61,125 nt of DNA from NCBI GenBank assembly GCA_964578835.1, contig CAZOEL010000040.1:1-61125 (forward strand), in the 5' to 3' direction. Position 1 is the stretch's first letter, and each line of letters starts with the position of its first letter. The notes beneath the pieces are model-generated. The model saw only the letters and a program-made list of their open reading frames with translations, had not been told where the DNA came from and made no database searches. The translations under genes and the position numbers were made by a program. Positions 8,469 through 17,471 of the stretch are shown piece by piece. Source of the DNA: CAZOEL01 sp964578835 (lineage in GTDB: Bacteria; Desulfobacterota; Syntrophobacteria; Syntrophobacterales; Syntrophobacteraceae).

Positions 8469-9296
8469 ATGCAATTTGAAGGAACGGAAAAATATTATCT
8501 CAATCCTGAGCTTAGAGAAATCGTCAACATAGCCATCGCAATGGAAAAACCGCTTCTTCTCTCTGGCGAAGCCGGGACGGGAAAAACACAGCTCGCTTTT
8601 GAGATTTCTCGCTCCCTTGGACTCAACATGGAGGAGGCGCGCTGCAAGTCCACCTTCAAGGGAGAGGAGCTCTGTTATATCTACGATACGGTGCTCAGAC
8701 TGAACGACTCGCGCTTTGGAAGCGGGGAGACGGGACGAAACGTAAACAACATTTGGGATTATCTGCGGTTTGGCCCGATAGGCCGCGCCTTTCTCTCCGA
8801 AGACCGGCGCGTGCTCCTCATCGATGAAATCGACAAGACCGATTCGGACACCCAGGACAACTTGCTGGACGTTCTGGAAGACGGCTCCTTTATCATTCGC
8901 GAAATCAACCATAAGGTTACGTCCGCCAAACGCCCCATCATCCTCATCACGAGCAACGCCAAGCGGGAGCTTTCCGATCCCTTCCTGCGGCGCTGCTTCT
9001 GCCATTACATTCCCTTTCCCGTACCCGACGAAATGGTGCAAATCGTACGCCTTCACTATCCGGATATTTCGGAATCCTTCCTGGAAGTGAGCCTCACGAG
9101 CTTTTACCGCCTGAGAGAGCAGAGCTTCGAAAAGCCTCCGGCTACGGCAGAGCTTCTCGACTGGATCGGCGCGATGCGCGCCAGCGGCGTCAAGGGTCCC
9201 GGCGCGGGCAAGGATATTCCTCACATCGGCGCTCTTCTCAAACGAACCGAAGACATTCTTAAATTCAAAGGCTTCAGGAAACCGGGCAAGTTCTAG
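8469..9296 (+). CDS. MoxR-family AAA+ ATPase
   Basis: The product is 275 aa. The Walker A motif is GEAGTGKT and the Walker B motif is VLLIDEID, followed by ITSNAKRELSDPFLRRC, which contains sensor 1 and the arginine-finger region. MoxR ATPases act with VWA-domain partners as chaperones that insert cofactors or remodel complexes. The next gene supplies such a partner. ATG 8469 (GGAG 9 nt upstream) is preferred to an in-frame start at 8367, because the family fold starts at FEGTEKYYLN. It is not the gas vesicle ATPase GvpN: it is far from the gvp cluster and paired with a VWA gene. Confidence 0.88.
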   Translation: MQFEGTEKYYLNPELREIVNIAIAMEKPLLLSGEAGTGKTQLAFEISRSLGLNMEEARCKSTFKGEELCYIYDTVLRLNDSRFGSGETGRNVNNIWDYLRFGPIGRAFLSEDRRVLLIDEIDKTDSDTQDNLLDVLEDGSFIIREINHKVTSAKRPIILITSNAKRELSDPFLRRCFCHYIPFPVPDEMVQIVRLHYPDISESFLEVSLTSFYRLREQSFEKPPATAELLDWIGAMRASGVKGPGAGKDIPHIGALLKRTEDILKFKGFRKPGKF

Positions 9297-9338
9297 CCCC
9301 GGCTCCTGCGTCTCAATGTCCTATCGAGGGTGATTGAA

Positions 9339-10538
9339 ATGATCGGTTTCGTTTATGAATTGCGTGACGCCGGCATTCCGGTGAGCGCCAAATATATTTT
9401 GGAGTTTTATCGCGCGCTGAAACAGGGGCTGGCCTCGAACCTGGACCAGCTATTCCTTCTGACCCGGCTCATTTTTGTCAAGCGCGTCGAGCATTACGAC
9501 ATTTTCGAGCAGGTCTTCGCATCGTTCTTTCTCGGGGCCGACGGGTACAAGCCTGTGATGAACTGGGAGGAGCTGATCGAGGGAAAGCCCTTCCGCGACT
9601 GGCTTAAAGAAGAGGTGGAAAGCGGGCGGATATCGCCCGAAGCCTTGAGAGAGTTCGACAACGAGGAGCTGCTCCAGCGCTTCTGGGAAACTCTGCTCGC
9701 TCAGCAAGGCGAGCATCATGGCGGAAACAGATGGGTCGGCAGCCATGGACGCTCTCCTTTCGGGCACAGCGGCCGACATGCGGGGGGCGTTCGCGTCTAC
9801 GGTCGAGGCCTCCACGGAACCGCTCAAAAGGTGCTGGATACCAGACGTTACATAAATTACAGCGAAAAATCCACGCTCTCCACGGAAAACCTCCGCCAGG
9901 TTTTGACTTCTCTAAAGAGCCTGCGGCCCATCGGGCCCGAGGATGAGCTCAATGTGGATGCGACCATCGCCCGGACCGCCAGGAACGGAGGCGAAATCGA
10001 GCTGGTCTTTCAGCGCGAATTGAGAAACCGTCTGAAGCTCATCGTCATGGTCGACAACGGCGGTTACTCCATGATGCCTTATATCTCGCTCGTCAAGACA
10101 GTATTCAACAAGGTGCGGGATCTTTTTCAAGACGTCAACTACTACTATTTTCATAACTGCATTTACGGCGTTGTATACAAGGACCCTCCGAGGCGCGAGC
10201 CCATCAAATGGGAAAAGCTCGTGAGCGGCAATAAAAGCACGCGCCTCATCATCATAGGAGACGCCAACATGGCGCCCTCCGAGCTCATGGCGTCGTACGG
10301 CTCGATCGACATATTCTCCAATGAGCGAAGGCCGGGCATAGAATGGCTGAATGAGCTCCGGGAAGCTTTTCCCGTGAGCGTCTGGTTCAACCCCATCCTG
10401 AAGAAGTACTGGCACATGGAGAGCTCTACGATACAGAGGATCGGACGAATCTTCCATATGGAGGACCTGACGCTTGCAGGCATAAAGGACGCGGTGGGTT
10501 ATCTGAACGTCCAGGGACAGGCCCATGACAAGTTCTGA
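9339..10538 (+). CDS. VWA-domain protein, CoxE-like partner of MoxR
   Basis: The product is about 399 aa. The N-terminal helical region is followed by a glycine/histidine-rich linker at about residues 125-165 and a C-terminal VWA domain at about 210-390. The metal-site motif reads VDNGGYSMMPY, with Asp and Ser retained but not the classic DxSxS. A later YYYFHNCIYG segment is typical of CoxE-like proteins paired with MoxR. ATG 9339 is used, with GAGG at a 9-nt distance; a GTG at 9330 is also possible. It starts 42 bp after the moxR stop, so the two probably form an operon. Confidence 0.82.
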   Translation: MIGFVYELRDAGIPVSAKYILEFYRALKQGLASNLDQLFLLTRLIFVKRVEHYDIFEQVFASFFLGADGYKPVMNWEELIEGKPFRDWLKEEVESGRISPEALREFDNEELLQRFWETLLAQQGEHHGGNRWVGSHGRSPFGHSGRHAGGVRVYGRGLHGTAQKVLDTRRYINYSEKSTLSTENLRQVLTSLKSLRPIGPEDELNVDATIARTARNGGEIELVFQRELRNRLKLIVMVDNGGYSMMPYISLVKTVFNKVRDLFQDVNYYYFHNCIYGVVYKDPPRREPIKWEKLVSGNKSTRLIIIGDANMAPSELMASYGSIDIFSNERRPGIEWLNELREAFPVSVWFNPILKKYWHMESSTIQRIGRIFHMEDLTLAGIKDAVGYLNVQGQAHDKF

Positions 10539-10587
10539 CGCTGAAGCGCACTGGCCAAGTTGAATACGGGATCGAGTTGTAAACTAG

Positions 10588-11415
10588 ATGAAGATGCTGC
10601 AGCGTGAAGTCAGTCGTCTTGTCGGAAAGGCTATCCACCATTACGGGTTGATTGAAGACGGGGATAGGATTGCAGTAGCGGTTTCGGGAGGCAAGGACAG
10701 CATGCTGCTCTTGTGGCTGCTTCGGGAGCGCCTGCAGAGGGCTCCCATCCGCTACGAGCTCATAGCCGTTCATATCGACCCGGGCTTCGATACGGAAACA
10801 GCCGATGCGCTCGAGGCGTTTTTCAAGAGAGAAGGCTTTCGGCACGAAATAGTCAGGACCGACAACGGCTTGAGAGCGCATAGCCCGGAGAACAGGGAAA
10901 ATCCTTGCTTTCTTTGCGCCCGTCTCAGACGGACGGATCTCTTCAAGAAGGCTCACGAGCATTCCTGCCGCAAGATTGCGCTAGGACACAATCAGGATGA
11001 CTTTATCGAAACTTTTTTCATCAATATCTGTTATGGCGGACAGGTGGCGGGCATCGTGCCGAAACAGCTTTTTTTCGGTGGAGAATTGACGGTGGTGCGC
11101 CCTTTTGCTTTATTGCCTTCCGCAAAAGTAGAGAAGCTCTGCAGGCATCTGGGCCTCCCCGTGCTTCCAAACCGTTGCCCTTCCGCATCGGGCAATAAGC
11201 GGCGGGAAATCAGAGACATTCTCGATACGCTCACGACAAAGAATTCCAAAGTGCGTGGAAACATCTTTCACGCCATGAGCCGCATAAACCACGAGTACTT
11301 GCCTCCGCCGCTCCAAGGCCCTCAAAACGGATGCGCAACACTCCTTGAATTTCTACAGCAGAAAGATCCGGGGACGTTCGCCGATGGACCCAAGGAAGAC
11401 CTTTTATCTCGTTGA
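10588..11415 (+). CDS. TtcA-like PP-loop tRNA thiolation enzyme
   Basis: The product is 275 aa. The PP-loop ATP pyrophosphatase motif SGGKDS occurs at about residues 34-39. A CFLC pair near residue 111 and a later Cys in NRCPSASGNKRREIR match the three-cysteine arrangement that binds a 4Fe-4S cluster in TtcA, which makes 2-thiocytidine at position 32 of tRNA. LGHNQDD is the conserved second nucleotide-binding motif. The exact tRNA position modified cannot be read from sequence. Its end overlaps the polA start by 32 bp, which suggests coupled translation. Confidence 0.82.
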   Translation: MKMLQREVSRLVGKAIHHYGLIEDGDRIAVAVSGGKDSMLLLWLLRERLQRAPIRYELIAVHIDPGFDTETADALEAFFKREGFRHEIVRTDNGLRAHSPENRENPCFLCARLRRTDLFKKAHEHSCRKIALGHNQDDFIETFFINICYGGQVAGIVPKQLFFGGELTVVRPFALLPSAKVEKLCRHLGLPVLPNRCPSASGNKRREIRDILDTLTTKNSKVRGNIFHAMSRINHEYLPPPLQGPQNGCATLLEFLQQKDPGTFADGPKEDLLSR

Positions 11416-14095
11416 CGGTAGTTCATACATATACCGCGCTTTTTACGCCCTGGGACGCTTTACGAGCTCCAAGGGGCTGCCGACCCAAGCCGTCTACGGG
11501 TTTGCGCAGATGATTCTCAAGGTCGTTCGAGAGAAGAAGCCGGACCGCATCTGCGTCGTGTTCGACGCTCCCGGCCCCACCTTCCGGCACGACAAATTCG
11601 AAGCCTACAAGGCCACCCGCCAGAAGATGCCGGAGGATCTTGCGGTTCAGATTCCCTATATCAAAGAGCTCGTAAGGCTTCACGGGATACCGCGCATGGA
11701 GCTTTCGGGCTACGAAGCTGACGATCTCATTGCGATCCTATCCGACCGGGCGAGAGAGAGCGGGATGGAGGTCGTCATCGTCTCCGGCGACAAAGACCTC
11801 TTTCAGCTGGTGGAAGACCCTTGCGTCTTACAGTGGGACCCTCAGAAGGACAAGATTTTCACGGAAAAGGAGGTCGAAGAGCGGTTTGGAGTCGCTCCCC
11901 GCCAGATGGCCGATTATCTTGCGCTCGTGGGCGACAGCTCGGACAATGTGCCAGGCGTCAAGGGGGTCGGAGACAAGACCGCAAGGCAGCTCCTGCAGCA
12001 GTGGGGATCTCTGGACGCTATCTTCGATCATTTGGAAGAAATATCGAGCGACACTCTGAAAAGGAAGCTCCTTGCGGGAAGAGATCTCGCTTATGTCTCC
12101 AAGGACCTCATCCTGTTCAAAAAGGACGCTCCCGTTCCTGAAGACCTGCAGGAATTTGCCCCCGATGCGCCTCTTTTGCCGGAATTGTTCAAGCTCTACG
12201 AAGAATTGGAGCTCAAGAGCCTTCTCAATGCTCTGAGAAGCGAGTGGGGAAGCCCCGATGAGGCGCTTCCGCCGAAGGAAGAAGGCCCCTGCCGCAAAGA
12301 TGGAATCATTACGAAGATCGAGCGGCTAAGGGAGCTGGCTCGTAGCCTGGAGGGGCAGGAGCGGTTTTCCGTCGATCTCGAGACGACCTCGCCCGATCCC
12401 ATGAGAGCGCGCCTCGTGGGGGTGGCGTTGTGCTTTGAGAATCACGAGGCCTATTATGCGCCCGTGAGCCACTGCGGGCCCAACTGCGAGGAGCAGATAG
12501 ACGAGAAGGATCTAATCGAAGTCCTGAGGCCTCTTCTCGAGAAGCGCAAGCCCGGCAAGGTGGGACAGAACATCAAGTATGAACGGGTTGTGCTCAAGAA
12601 TCACGGCGTCGAGCTCGGAGGCATCGCCTTCGACACGATGGTGGCCAACTACCTTTTGGATCCGGGGACCTATGCTCATCGCCTCGAGAGGATCGCAGCC
12701 GAGCATCTGGGCGAGACGATGCTTTCCTATAAGGATGTGGCGGGCGAAGGAAAGGCGGAAATCGGTTTTGCCGAAGTCGATGTTCTTCGAGCCGCGGAAT
12801 ACGCCTGCGGGGACGCCGAGACCGCCTGGAGGCTCGTTCCCGTGCTCGAGCGAAAGCTTCGGGAGAGCGGCCTTATGGATCTCTACCAGTACATAGAATT
12901 GCCGCTTGTGGAGATTTTGGCCGATATGGAGCTTAAAGGAATACTTGTGGACGCAGGAAAGCTCGAAGCCTTGTCCCGGGACTTCGAGAAAGCTCTGGAG
13001 CTTCAGGCCGCCTCGATTTACGATCTGGCGAAAGAGGAATTCAACATCCAGTCGCCCAAACAACTGGCGTATATACTTTTTGAAAAGCTCGGGCTGCCCG
13101 TTATCAAAAAGACAAAAAGCGGGCCGTCGACGGACATGAGCGTTTTGGAAGAATTGGCGCTGACGCATCCCGTCGCCGAACAGGTGCTCGCCTACCGCAG
13201 CCTGGCCAAGCTCAAGGGGACCTACGCCGATGCCCTCCCGAAGCTCATCCACCCGGAAACCGGCCGCATCCATACTTCTTATAACCAGACGGTCACCGCG
13301 ACCGGCCGCCTGAGCAGCTCGGAGCCAAATCTTCAGAACATTCCCATACGGTCGGAAGAAGGCCGAAAAATCCGATCCGCCTTCGTCGCCGCCCCCGGGC
13401 ATGTTCTTCTCTCAGCGGATTATTCTCAGATCGAGCTCCGCATACTGGCTCATTACAGTGGAGACGAGCGTCTGATGGAGGCGTTCAAAAGCGGGATGGA
13501 CGTTCATACTCACACAGCGTCCGAAATGTTCGGCATACCGATGGAATCGGTTACCCCCCAGATGAGAAGGCAGGCCAAAACCATCAACTTCGGAATCATC
13601 TACGGCATGAGCGCTTTCGGGCTCGCTCAGAGGCTCCGAATCACGAACAAAATGGCGAAAACCGCCATCGAGCAATACTTCACCCGCTACAAAGGCGTCA
13701 AGGATTTCATCGAAGAGACGGTTGCAACGGCGAGAAGGCTCGGCTATTGCGAAACGCTTTTGGGCAGAAGAAGAGCCATCCCCGAGCTGCAGAGCAGAAA
13801 CCACACCGTGAGACAGCAGGGAGAGCGCCTCGCCATCAACACGCCCATTCAGGGAACCGCCGCGGATCTCATAAAAAAGGCCATGATCGATATCGCCCGC
13901 GCCATCCGGGAGAAGGGGCTCAAAACCGTCATGCTGTTGCAGGTTCATGACGAGCTCGTATTCGAAGCGCCTGAAGATGAGCTGGACGCAGCGCGCGAAT
14001 TGGTGAGAGACGGGATGGAAACGGTGTGGGAGCTGAAGGCCCCGCTGAAAGTCGATACTGGGTGGGGTCACAACTGGGCTGAAGCGCATCCATGA
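11384..14095 (+). CDS. polA: DNA polymerase I
   Basis: The product is 903 aa, the usual length. The N-terminal 290 residues form the 5'-3' exonuclease (VDGSSYIYRAFYAL, then SGYEADDLIA and VGDSSDNVPGVKGVG). The middle region has a 3'-5' exonuclease with an intact DLETT motif, so proofreading is probably active. The polymerase domain shows motif A (SADYSQIELRILAH), motif B (RRQAKTINFGIIYG) and motif C (LQVHDELVFE). ATG 11384 is chosen because it gives the standard MDPRKTFYLVDGS opening. A strong terminator follows the stop codon. The enzyme acts in Okazaki fragment processing and excision repair. Confidence 0.97.
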   Translation: MDPRKTFYLVDGSSYIYRAFYALGRFTSSKGLPTQAVYGFAQMILKVVREKKPDRICVVFDAPGPTFRHDKFEAYKATRQKMPEDLAVQIPYIKELVRLHGIPRMELSGYEADDLIAILSDRARESGMEVVIVSGDKDLFQLVEDPCVLQWDPQKDKIFTEKEVEERFGVAPRQMADYLALVGDSSDNVPGVKGVGDKTARQLLQQWGSLDAIFDHLEEISSDTLKRKLLAGRDLAYVSKDLILFKKDAPVPEDLQEFAPDAPLLPELFKLYEELELKSLLNALRSEWGSPDEALPPKEEGPCRKDGIITKIERLRELARSLEGQERFSVDLETTSPDPMRARLVGVALCFENHEAYYAPVSHCGPNCEEQIDEKDLIEVLRPLLEKRKPGKVGQNIKYERVVLKNHGVELGGIAFDTMVANYLLDPGTYAHRLERIAAEHLGETMLSYKDVAGEGKAEIGFAEVDVLRAAEYACGDAETAWRLVPVLERKLRESGLMDLYQYIELPLVEILADMELKGILVDAGKLEALSRDFEKALELQAASIYDLAKEEFNIQSPKQLAYILFEKLGLPVIKKTKSGPSTDMSVLEELALTHPVAEQVLAYRSLAKLKGTYADALPKLIHPETGRIHTSYNQTVTATGRLSSSEPNLQNIPIRSEEGRKIRSAFVAAPGHVLLSADYSQIELRILAHYSGDERLMEAFKSGMDVHTHTASEMFGIPMESVTPQMRRQAKTINFGIIYGMSAFGLAQRLRITNKMAKTAIEQYFTRYKGVKDFIEETVATARRLGYCETLLGRRRAIPELQSRNHTVRQQGERLAINTPIQGTAADLIKKAMIDIARAIREKGLKTVMLLQVHDELVFEAPEDELDAARELVRDGMETVWELKAPLKVDTGWGHNWAEAHP

Positions 14096-14097
14096 AT

Positions 14098-14130
14098 AAA
14101 AAAAGCCGCCTTTTGGGGCGGCTTTTTTTA
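14098..14130. terminator. Bidirectional terminator between convergent genes
   Basis: The stem AAAGCCGCC/GGGCGGCTTT has a short T-rich loop and is flanked by A and T runs on both sides. It can end polA on the plus strand and the 14157-14459 gene on the minus strand. Confidence 0.85.
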
Positions 14131-14156
14131 TACGCGAAAACCGCGCGAAAACATTA

Positions 14157-14459
14157 CTACGCGCCGGCTTTGGTCTTCTCGAGCTCGGCTTTCAGTCTTT
14201 CGGCTTCCTGACGATATTTCTCGGCTTCTTCCTTGAGCTTGGCTTCGGATTCAGCAGGAGCAGCCGATTCTTCTTTCTTCTTGGGTAACGGAAGTTTATC
14301 TTTTACCTCATCGTAACCGAGGTAAGCAGCCATAGCGCCGCCAAGCAGAAGCATCAGCGGAACAGCGCCGGCCAGCAGATAAAAGAAAGCCTTGTGAAAG
14401 GCAAACACGCCTATAATGCCCAAGAACGCAGCTGCAATTCCCCCTAGAAACACCTTCAT
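14157..14459 (-). CDS. Small membrane protein with coiled-coil tail (100 aa)
   Basis: ATG 14459 follows a strong AAAGGAGGAAAG site. Two hydrophobic segments (AAAFLGIIGVFAF and FYLLAGAVPLMLLLGGAMAA) are followed by a charged tail rich in Lys, Glu and Ala, with a heptad-like pattern (EEAEKYRQEAERLKAELEK). It is about 240 bp downstream of the Mla operon and has its own ribosome site, so separate transcription is likely. The family is not recognised. Confidence 0.65.
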   Translation of the reverse strand: MKVFLGGIAAAFLGIIGVFAFHKAFFYLLAGAVPLMLLLGGAMAAYLGYDEVKDKLPLPKKKEESAAPAESEAKLKEEAEKYRQEAERLKAELEKTKAGA

Positions 14460-14699
14460 GATCTTTCCTCCTTTGACGGTTCGCAATTCGAGTATGGGTA
14501 TACCCTTGAGCTATGCCAAAATTTCCCCTTCGTAACGAGAGCGGGAGCAAAAGGCATTCGTACTCATGAGCTGGGAAAACGGGTATTGCTTAGCACGCTC
14601 ACTAGAAGATTGCAAGCGGAATTTGACCTTACATTCCAAAGCCCTGTGCGGGGAAAGCCCGGCTGAAGCCCCCCGTTGCAGGCATGCGCAAGGCGGGCT

Positions 14700-15623
14700 T
14701 CACCGGTTCGTTGAAGAGTGAGAAGCCGAGGCTTCATCGGCAAGCCGCCTGTACACCTGGTCGAGCTCGATATAACAACTGCGCTCGGGCGCCCCGAGCT
14801 TGAGGGCGGTTTCAAGCGACTCCTCGGCATCCTTGAGCAATCCCTCCTGGTAGAGAAGACAGCCAAGGCGCAGAAAGGTCTCTCCTCGCTTCGGGTCCAG
14901 GGTGGAAGCCTTGCGCAGGGCCTTCACCGCTCGGGCTCTATCGCCTTTAAAGATGTAAAGATCGGCTGCTTTGAGATGGGCTTCAAGGTCGGAAGGATTG
15001 TAGCGGATTGCATTCTCATAGTGAGCGAGAGCGCGGTCCGAGTCGCCCTGCCGCTCGGCAAGCCGAGCCAGTCCGAAATAGGCGTTCGAACAGGTGGGGC
15101 TCCGACTGAGCGCCTCTTTAAAAGCGGTTTCAGCCTCAGCGTATCTGTTCATACGGATGAGAAAAAAACCGAACTGCGCAGCCGAGAAAGCATTGTCCTT
15201 GTCCGCCTCCCGCGCCTTCCGGTAAAGTGTTTCAGCAGCCTCTGCGTCGCCTCGTTTTTCTTCTATGGAAGCCATATTGGCCAGAGCCTCCGCATGGCCC
15301 GGCTGGTCGGCAAGGATGCTCCTGTAGAGATCCATGGCTTCGTCGTGCCTTTCCTTGTCCTGATAAATGACGGCGAGATTGAATCGAGGGCGGGCATCAT
15401 GAGGGGAAGCCTTTATGGCGCGCTTATATTCGAGTATGGCTTCCTGCGTGCGGCCGCTCTCGTAGCGCTCGACTCCGAGGTTATAGTGGCTCGGCTTGTC
15501 GGAAGCGCAGCCGCCCAAGGCCAGAACGAAGGCAAGAATGATTCCCGCGCTCCGGAAGCTCCGTGGCGTTCTTTTCGCTCCCTGCAACAAAGGGCGGCTT
15601 TCATCTTCTCTATTCTTTGCCAT
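14700..15623 (-). CDS. TPR-repeat lipoprotein
   Basis: The product is 307 aa. The N-terminal basic region and hydrophobic segment end in a lipobox (LALGGC), so the protein is probably a lipoprotein. About seven tetratricopeptide repeats follow (for example YNLGVERYESGRTQEAILEY and NAYFGLARLAERQGDSDRAL). TPR lipoproteins serve as assembly scaffolds. ATG 15623 has GGAAGGATC upstream; an ATG at 15656 would overlap mlaD further. It is the last gene of the Mla operon and overlaps mlaD by 14 bp, so a role in the same envelope process is inferred. Confidence 0.85.
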   Translation of the reverse strand: MAKNREDESRPLLQGAKRTPRSFRSAGIILAFVLALGGCASDKPSHYNLGVERYESGRTQEAILEYKRAIKASPHDARPRFNLAVIYQDKERHDEAMDLYRSILADQPGHAEALANMASIEEKRGDAEAAETLYRKAREADKDNAFSAAQFGFFLIRMNRYAEAETAFKEALSRSPTCSNAYFGLARLAERQGDSDRALAHYENAIRYNPSDLEAHLKAADLYIFKGDRARAVKALRKASTLDPKRGETFLRLGCLLYQEGLLKDAEESLETALKLGAPERSCYIELDQVYRRLADEASASHSSTNR

Positions 15624-16632
15624 AGGGACCGATCCTTCCTTTCTCTCGCCATTCATCGGTCGAAGAGGACGTCACCCGATCTCGAGTCCCTTCCCTCTTC
15701 CAGACTATTTTCCAGGGATGAGCCCTCAGATCCTCAGAGAGCGCCTCGAGGTGCCGCGTCGTTTCTTTGAGGTGCTCGAGAACGGCGGCGATGTCGTCTT
15801 CACTGGATGTGACGATGGATCTGACGCCTTTCATGGAGCTTTCCGCCTCGGAGAGTCCCTGGTCCAGATGCGTCAGGCTTTTACCAAGGCGTTCTTCGAC
15901 AGCATCGATCTTCTTCTGCAGAAGGAGGTTCGTCTCTCTGAGCTCTTTGGATAGAGCCGTGAACTCCTTGCCGCCGTCTGCAGTCGCTTGTTGAACGTTT
16001 TTGCCCGCAGCATTGAGCGTATCGGCAAAGGCGCTCAGCTTTTCGATCACCGGGCCAACTCCCTTCGTCTGATCACGCAACTGAGCAAGCAGCGCGTTGC
16101 CGTTTTGAAGGGCCTCTTTTAGGGAGGATTCCGTTCGAACCTCATGAATGAGGGTCTGCGTTTCATTCACAAGATCGGCCAGACGGGCTGCAACCTGTTG
16201 TCCGGTCTCGAGTATTTCAGAGAGGGAAGACGGGCTCTTCCCTTCGAGACGCTCTTCCGGTTCCAGTTGCGGGGAGTCTGGAGAGCCCGGGGATATTTCC
16301 ACGTATTTGGCGCCCATCATGCCGAGGCTTCGGATATCCGTTCGAGAGTCTTTTCGAACGACAGCCCGGGGATCGATGCGGACGGTCACCACAATGCGGT
16401 CGCTCCTCTCCTTGGCAATTCCAATATCGGAGACTTCACCCACTTCCAGCCCCGCGTACCACACGGGAGAGCCTTTCGTAAGCCCGTCTGCGTAAGGGAA
16501 AAGGAGCACGAGGCTCTTTTTGTCGTCCCAAACCGATTTTATGTCGCTCGTAATGAAAATTCCCGCCGTGAGCAGGACAAAAGCCGCCAAGACAAGCAGA
16601 CCGACTTTGATGTCAGACTTGAATACCTCCAT
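15610..16632 (-). CDS. mlaD: MlaD-type MCE-domain substrate-binding protein
   Basis: The product is 340 aa. One N-terminal membrane anchor (GLLVLAAFVLLTAGIFI) is followed by an MCE domain at about residues 37-115 (FPYADGLTKGSPVWYAGLEV, later GAKYVEISPGS). The C-terminal 200 residues are mainly helical with heptad character and end in a polar tail. MCE proteins form hexamers that hold phospholipid between the inner-membrane ABC transporter and the periplasm. The long helical tail is typical of larger MlaD homologs rather than the short E. coli form. It lies 15 bp after the ATPase gene. Confidence 0.92.
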   Translation of the reverse strand: MEVFKSDIKVGLLVLAAFVLLTAGIFITSDIKSVWDDKKSLVLLFPYADGLTKGSPVWYAGLEVGEVSDIGIAKERSDRIVVTVRIDPRAVVRKDSRTDIRSLGMMGAKYVEISPGSPDSPQLEPEERLEGKSPSSLSEILETGQQVAARLADLVNETQTLIHEVRTESSLKEALQNGNALLAQLRDQTKGVGPVIEKLSAFADTLNAAGKNVQQATADGGKEFTALSKELRETNLLLQKKIDAVEERLGKSLTHLDQGLSEAESSMKGVRSIVTSSEDDIAAVLEHLKETTRHLEALSEDLRAHPWKIVWKREGTRDRVTSSSTDEWREKGRIGPYGKE

Positions 16633-16647
16633 TGAGCAAACTTCTCC

Positions 16648-17454
16648 TTATTCCATGTCCAGCAGGTCTTCCAGATAGTCCCGGCTCGACTGTCGGAGCG
16701 GGATGGGGCCGTCCGGGCTGCCGGCGATGAATTGCCGCACCAGGGGATCGGACGAGCTTTGGATCGCTTCGGGGGGCCCTTCGGCCACAACCTTTCCACG
16801 ATAGAGCACCACCATCTTGTGAGCGATTTTGAATGCGCTTCGTGTATCGTGAGTAACCACCACCGAAGTGATGTTCATTCGCTGACTCAAGTCCAGGATG
16901 AGTCGGTCGATAACGCCGCTCACCACGGGGTCGAGCCCGGAGGTGGGCTCATCGTAGAAAACAATTTCCGGATCGAGCGCCAGAGCCCGAGCCATGGCGA
17001 CGCGCTTCTGCATGCCGCCGCTGAGCTGAGAAGGCTTCAGGCGCTCGAAATCCCTCAATCCGACCAGTTCGAGCTTCATCTTGACCATGAGCCCGATGAT
17101 CGATTCATCGAGCCTGGTGTGCTCGCGCAGGGGAAGCGCAATATTGTCATGAACGGAAAGCGAGTTGAGGAGCGCCCCCATTTGGAAAAGCATGCCGAAT
17201 CGCCTTCTGTAGCCTTCCATCTCCTTTTCGCCAAACCCTGTTATATCTTCCCCTTTCACCAGGATTTGACCGGAATCAGGACGCATGACGCCGATCAGGT
17301 GTCTCAGGAGAGTGCTCTTCCCACATCCGCTCCCACCCATTATGGCGGTTACTTTGCCCTTGTCGATGGTGAGGTTGATTCCGTCAAGGACCACTCTTCC
17401 GTCAAAGCTCTTGACGAGGTTGCGCACTTCAATGATCGGTTCCGGGGTTGTCAT
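16648..17454 (-). CDS. mlaF: MlaF-type ABC transporter ATPase
   Basis: The product is 268 aa. It has Walker A GGSGCGKST, ABC signature LSGGMQKRVAMARAL, Walker B IVFYDEPTSGLDP, and an H-loop in VVVTHD. It powers lipid movement through MlaE/MlaD. In E. coli MlaF needs the STAS protein MlaB bound to it. Here a STAS gene sits two genes upstream. ATG 17454 lies 17 bp after the mlaE stop. A longer in-frame start at 17508 would lie inside mlaE and adds no conserved sequence. Confidence 0.93.
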   Translation of the reverse strand: MTTPEPIIEVRNLVKSFDGRVVLDGINLTIDKGKVTAIMGGSGCGKSTLLRHLIGVMRPDSGQILVKGEDITGFGEKEMEGYRRRFGMLFQMGALLNSLSVHDNIALPLREHTRLDESIIGLMVKMKLELVGLRDFERLKPSQLSGGMQKRVAMARALALDPEIVFYDEPTSGLDPVVSGVIDRLILDLSQRMNITSVVVTHDTRSAFKIAHKMVVLYRGKVVAEGPPEAIQSSSDPLVRQFIAGSPDGPIPLRQSSRDYLEDLLDME

Positions 17455-17471
17455 GGCGGTCTTGGATCTCG

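Noticed and set aside
8442..9224. 260-codon minus-strand frame opposite the MoxR gene
   Set aside because: The plus strand has intact Walker motifs; the antisense frame has none.
8469..9296. MoxR ATPase as a gas vesicle GvpN
   Set aside because: It is 48 kb from the gvp genes and paired with a VWA gene, the normal MoxR arrangement.
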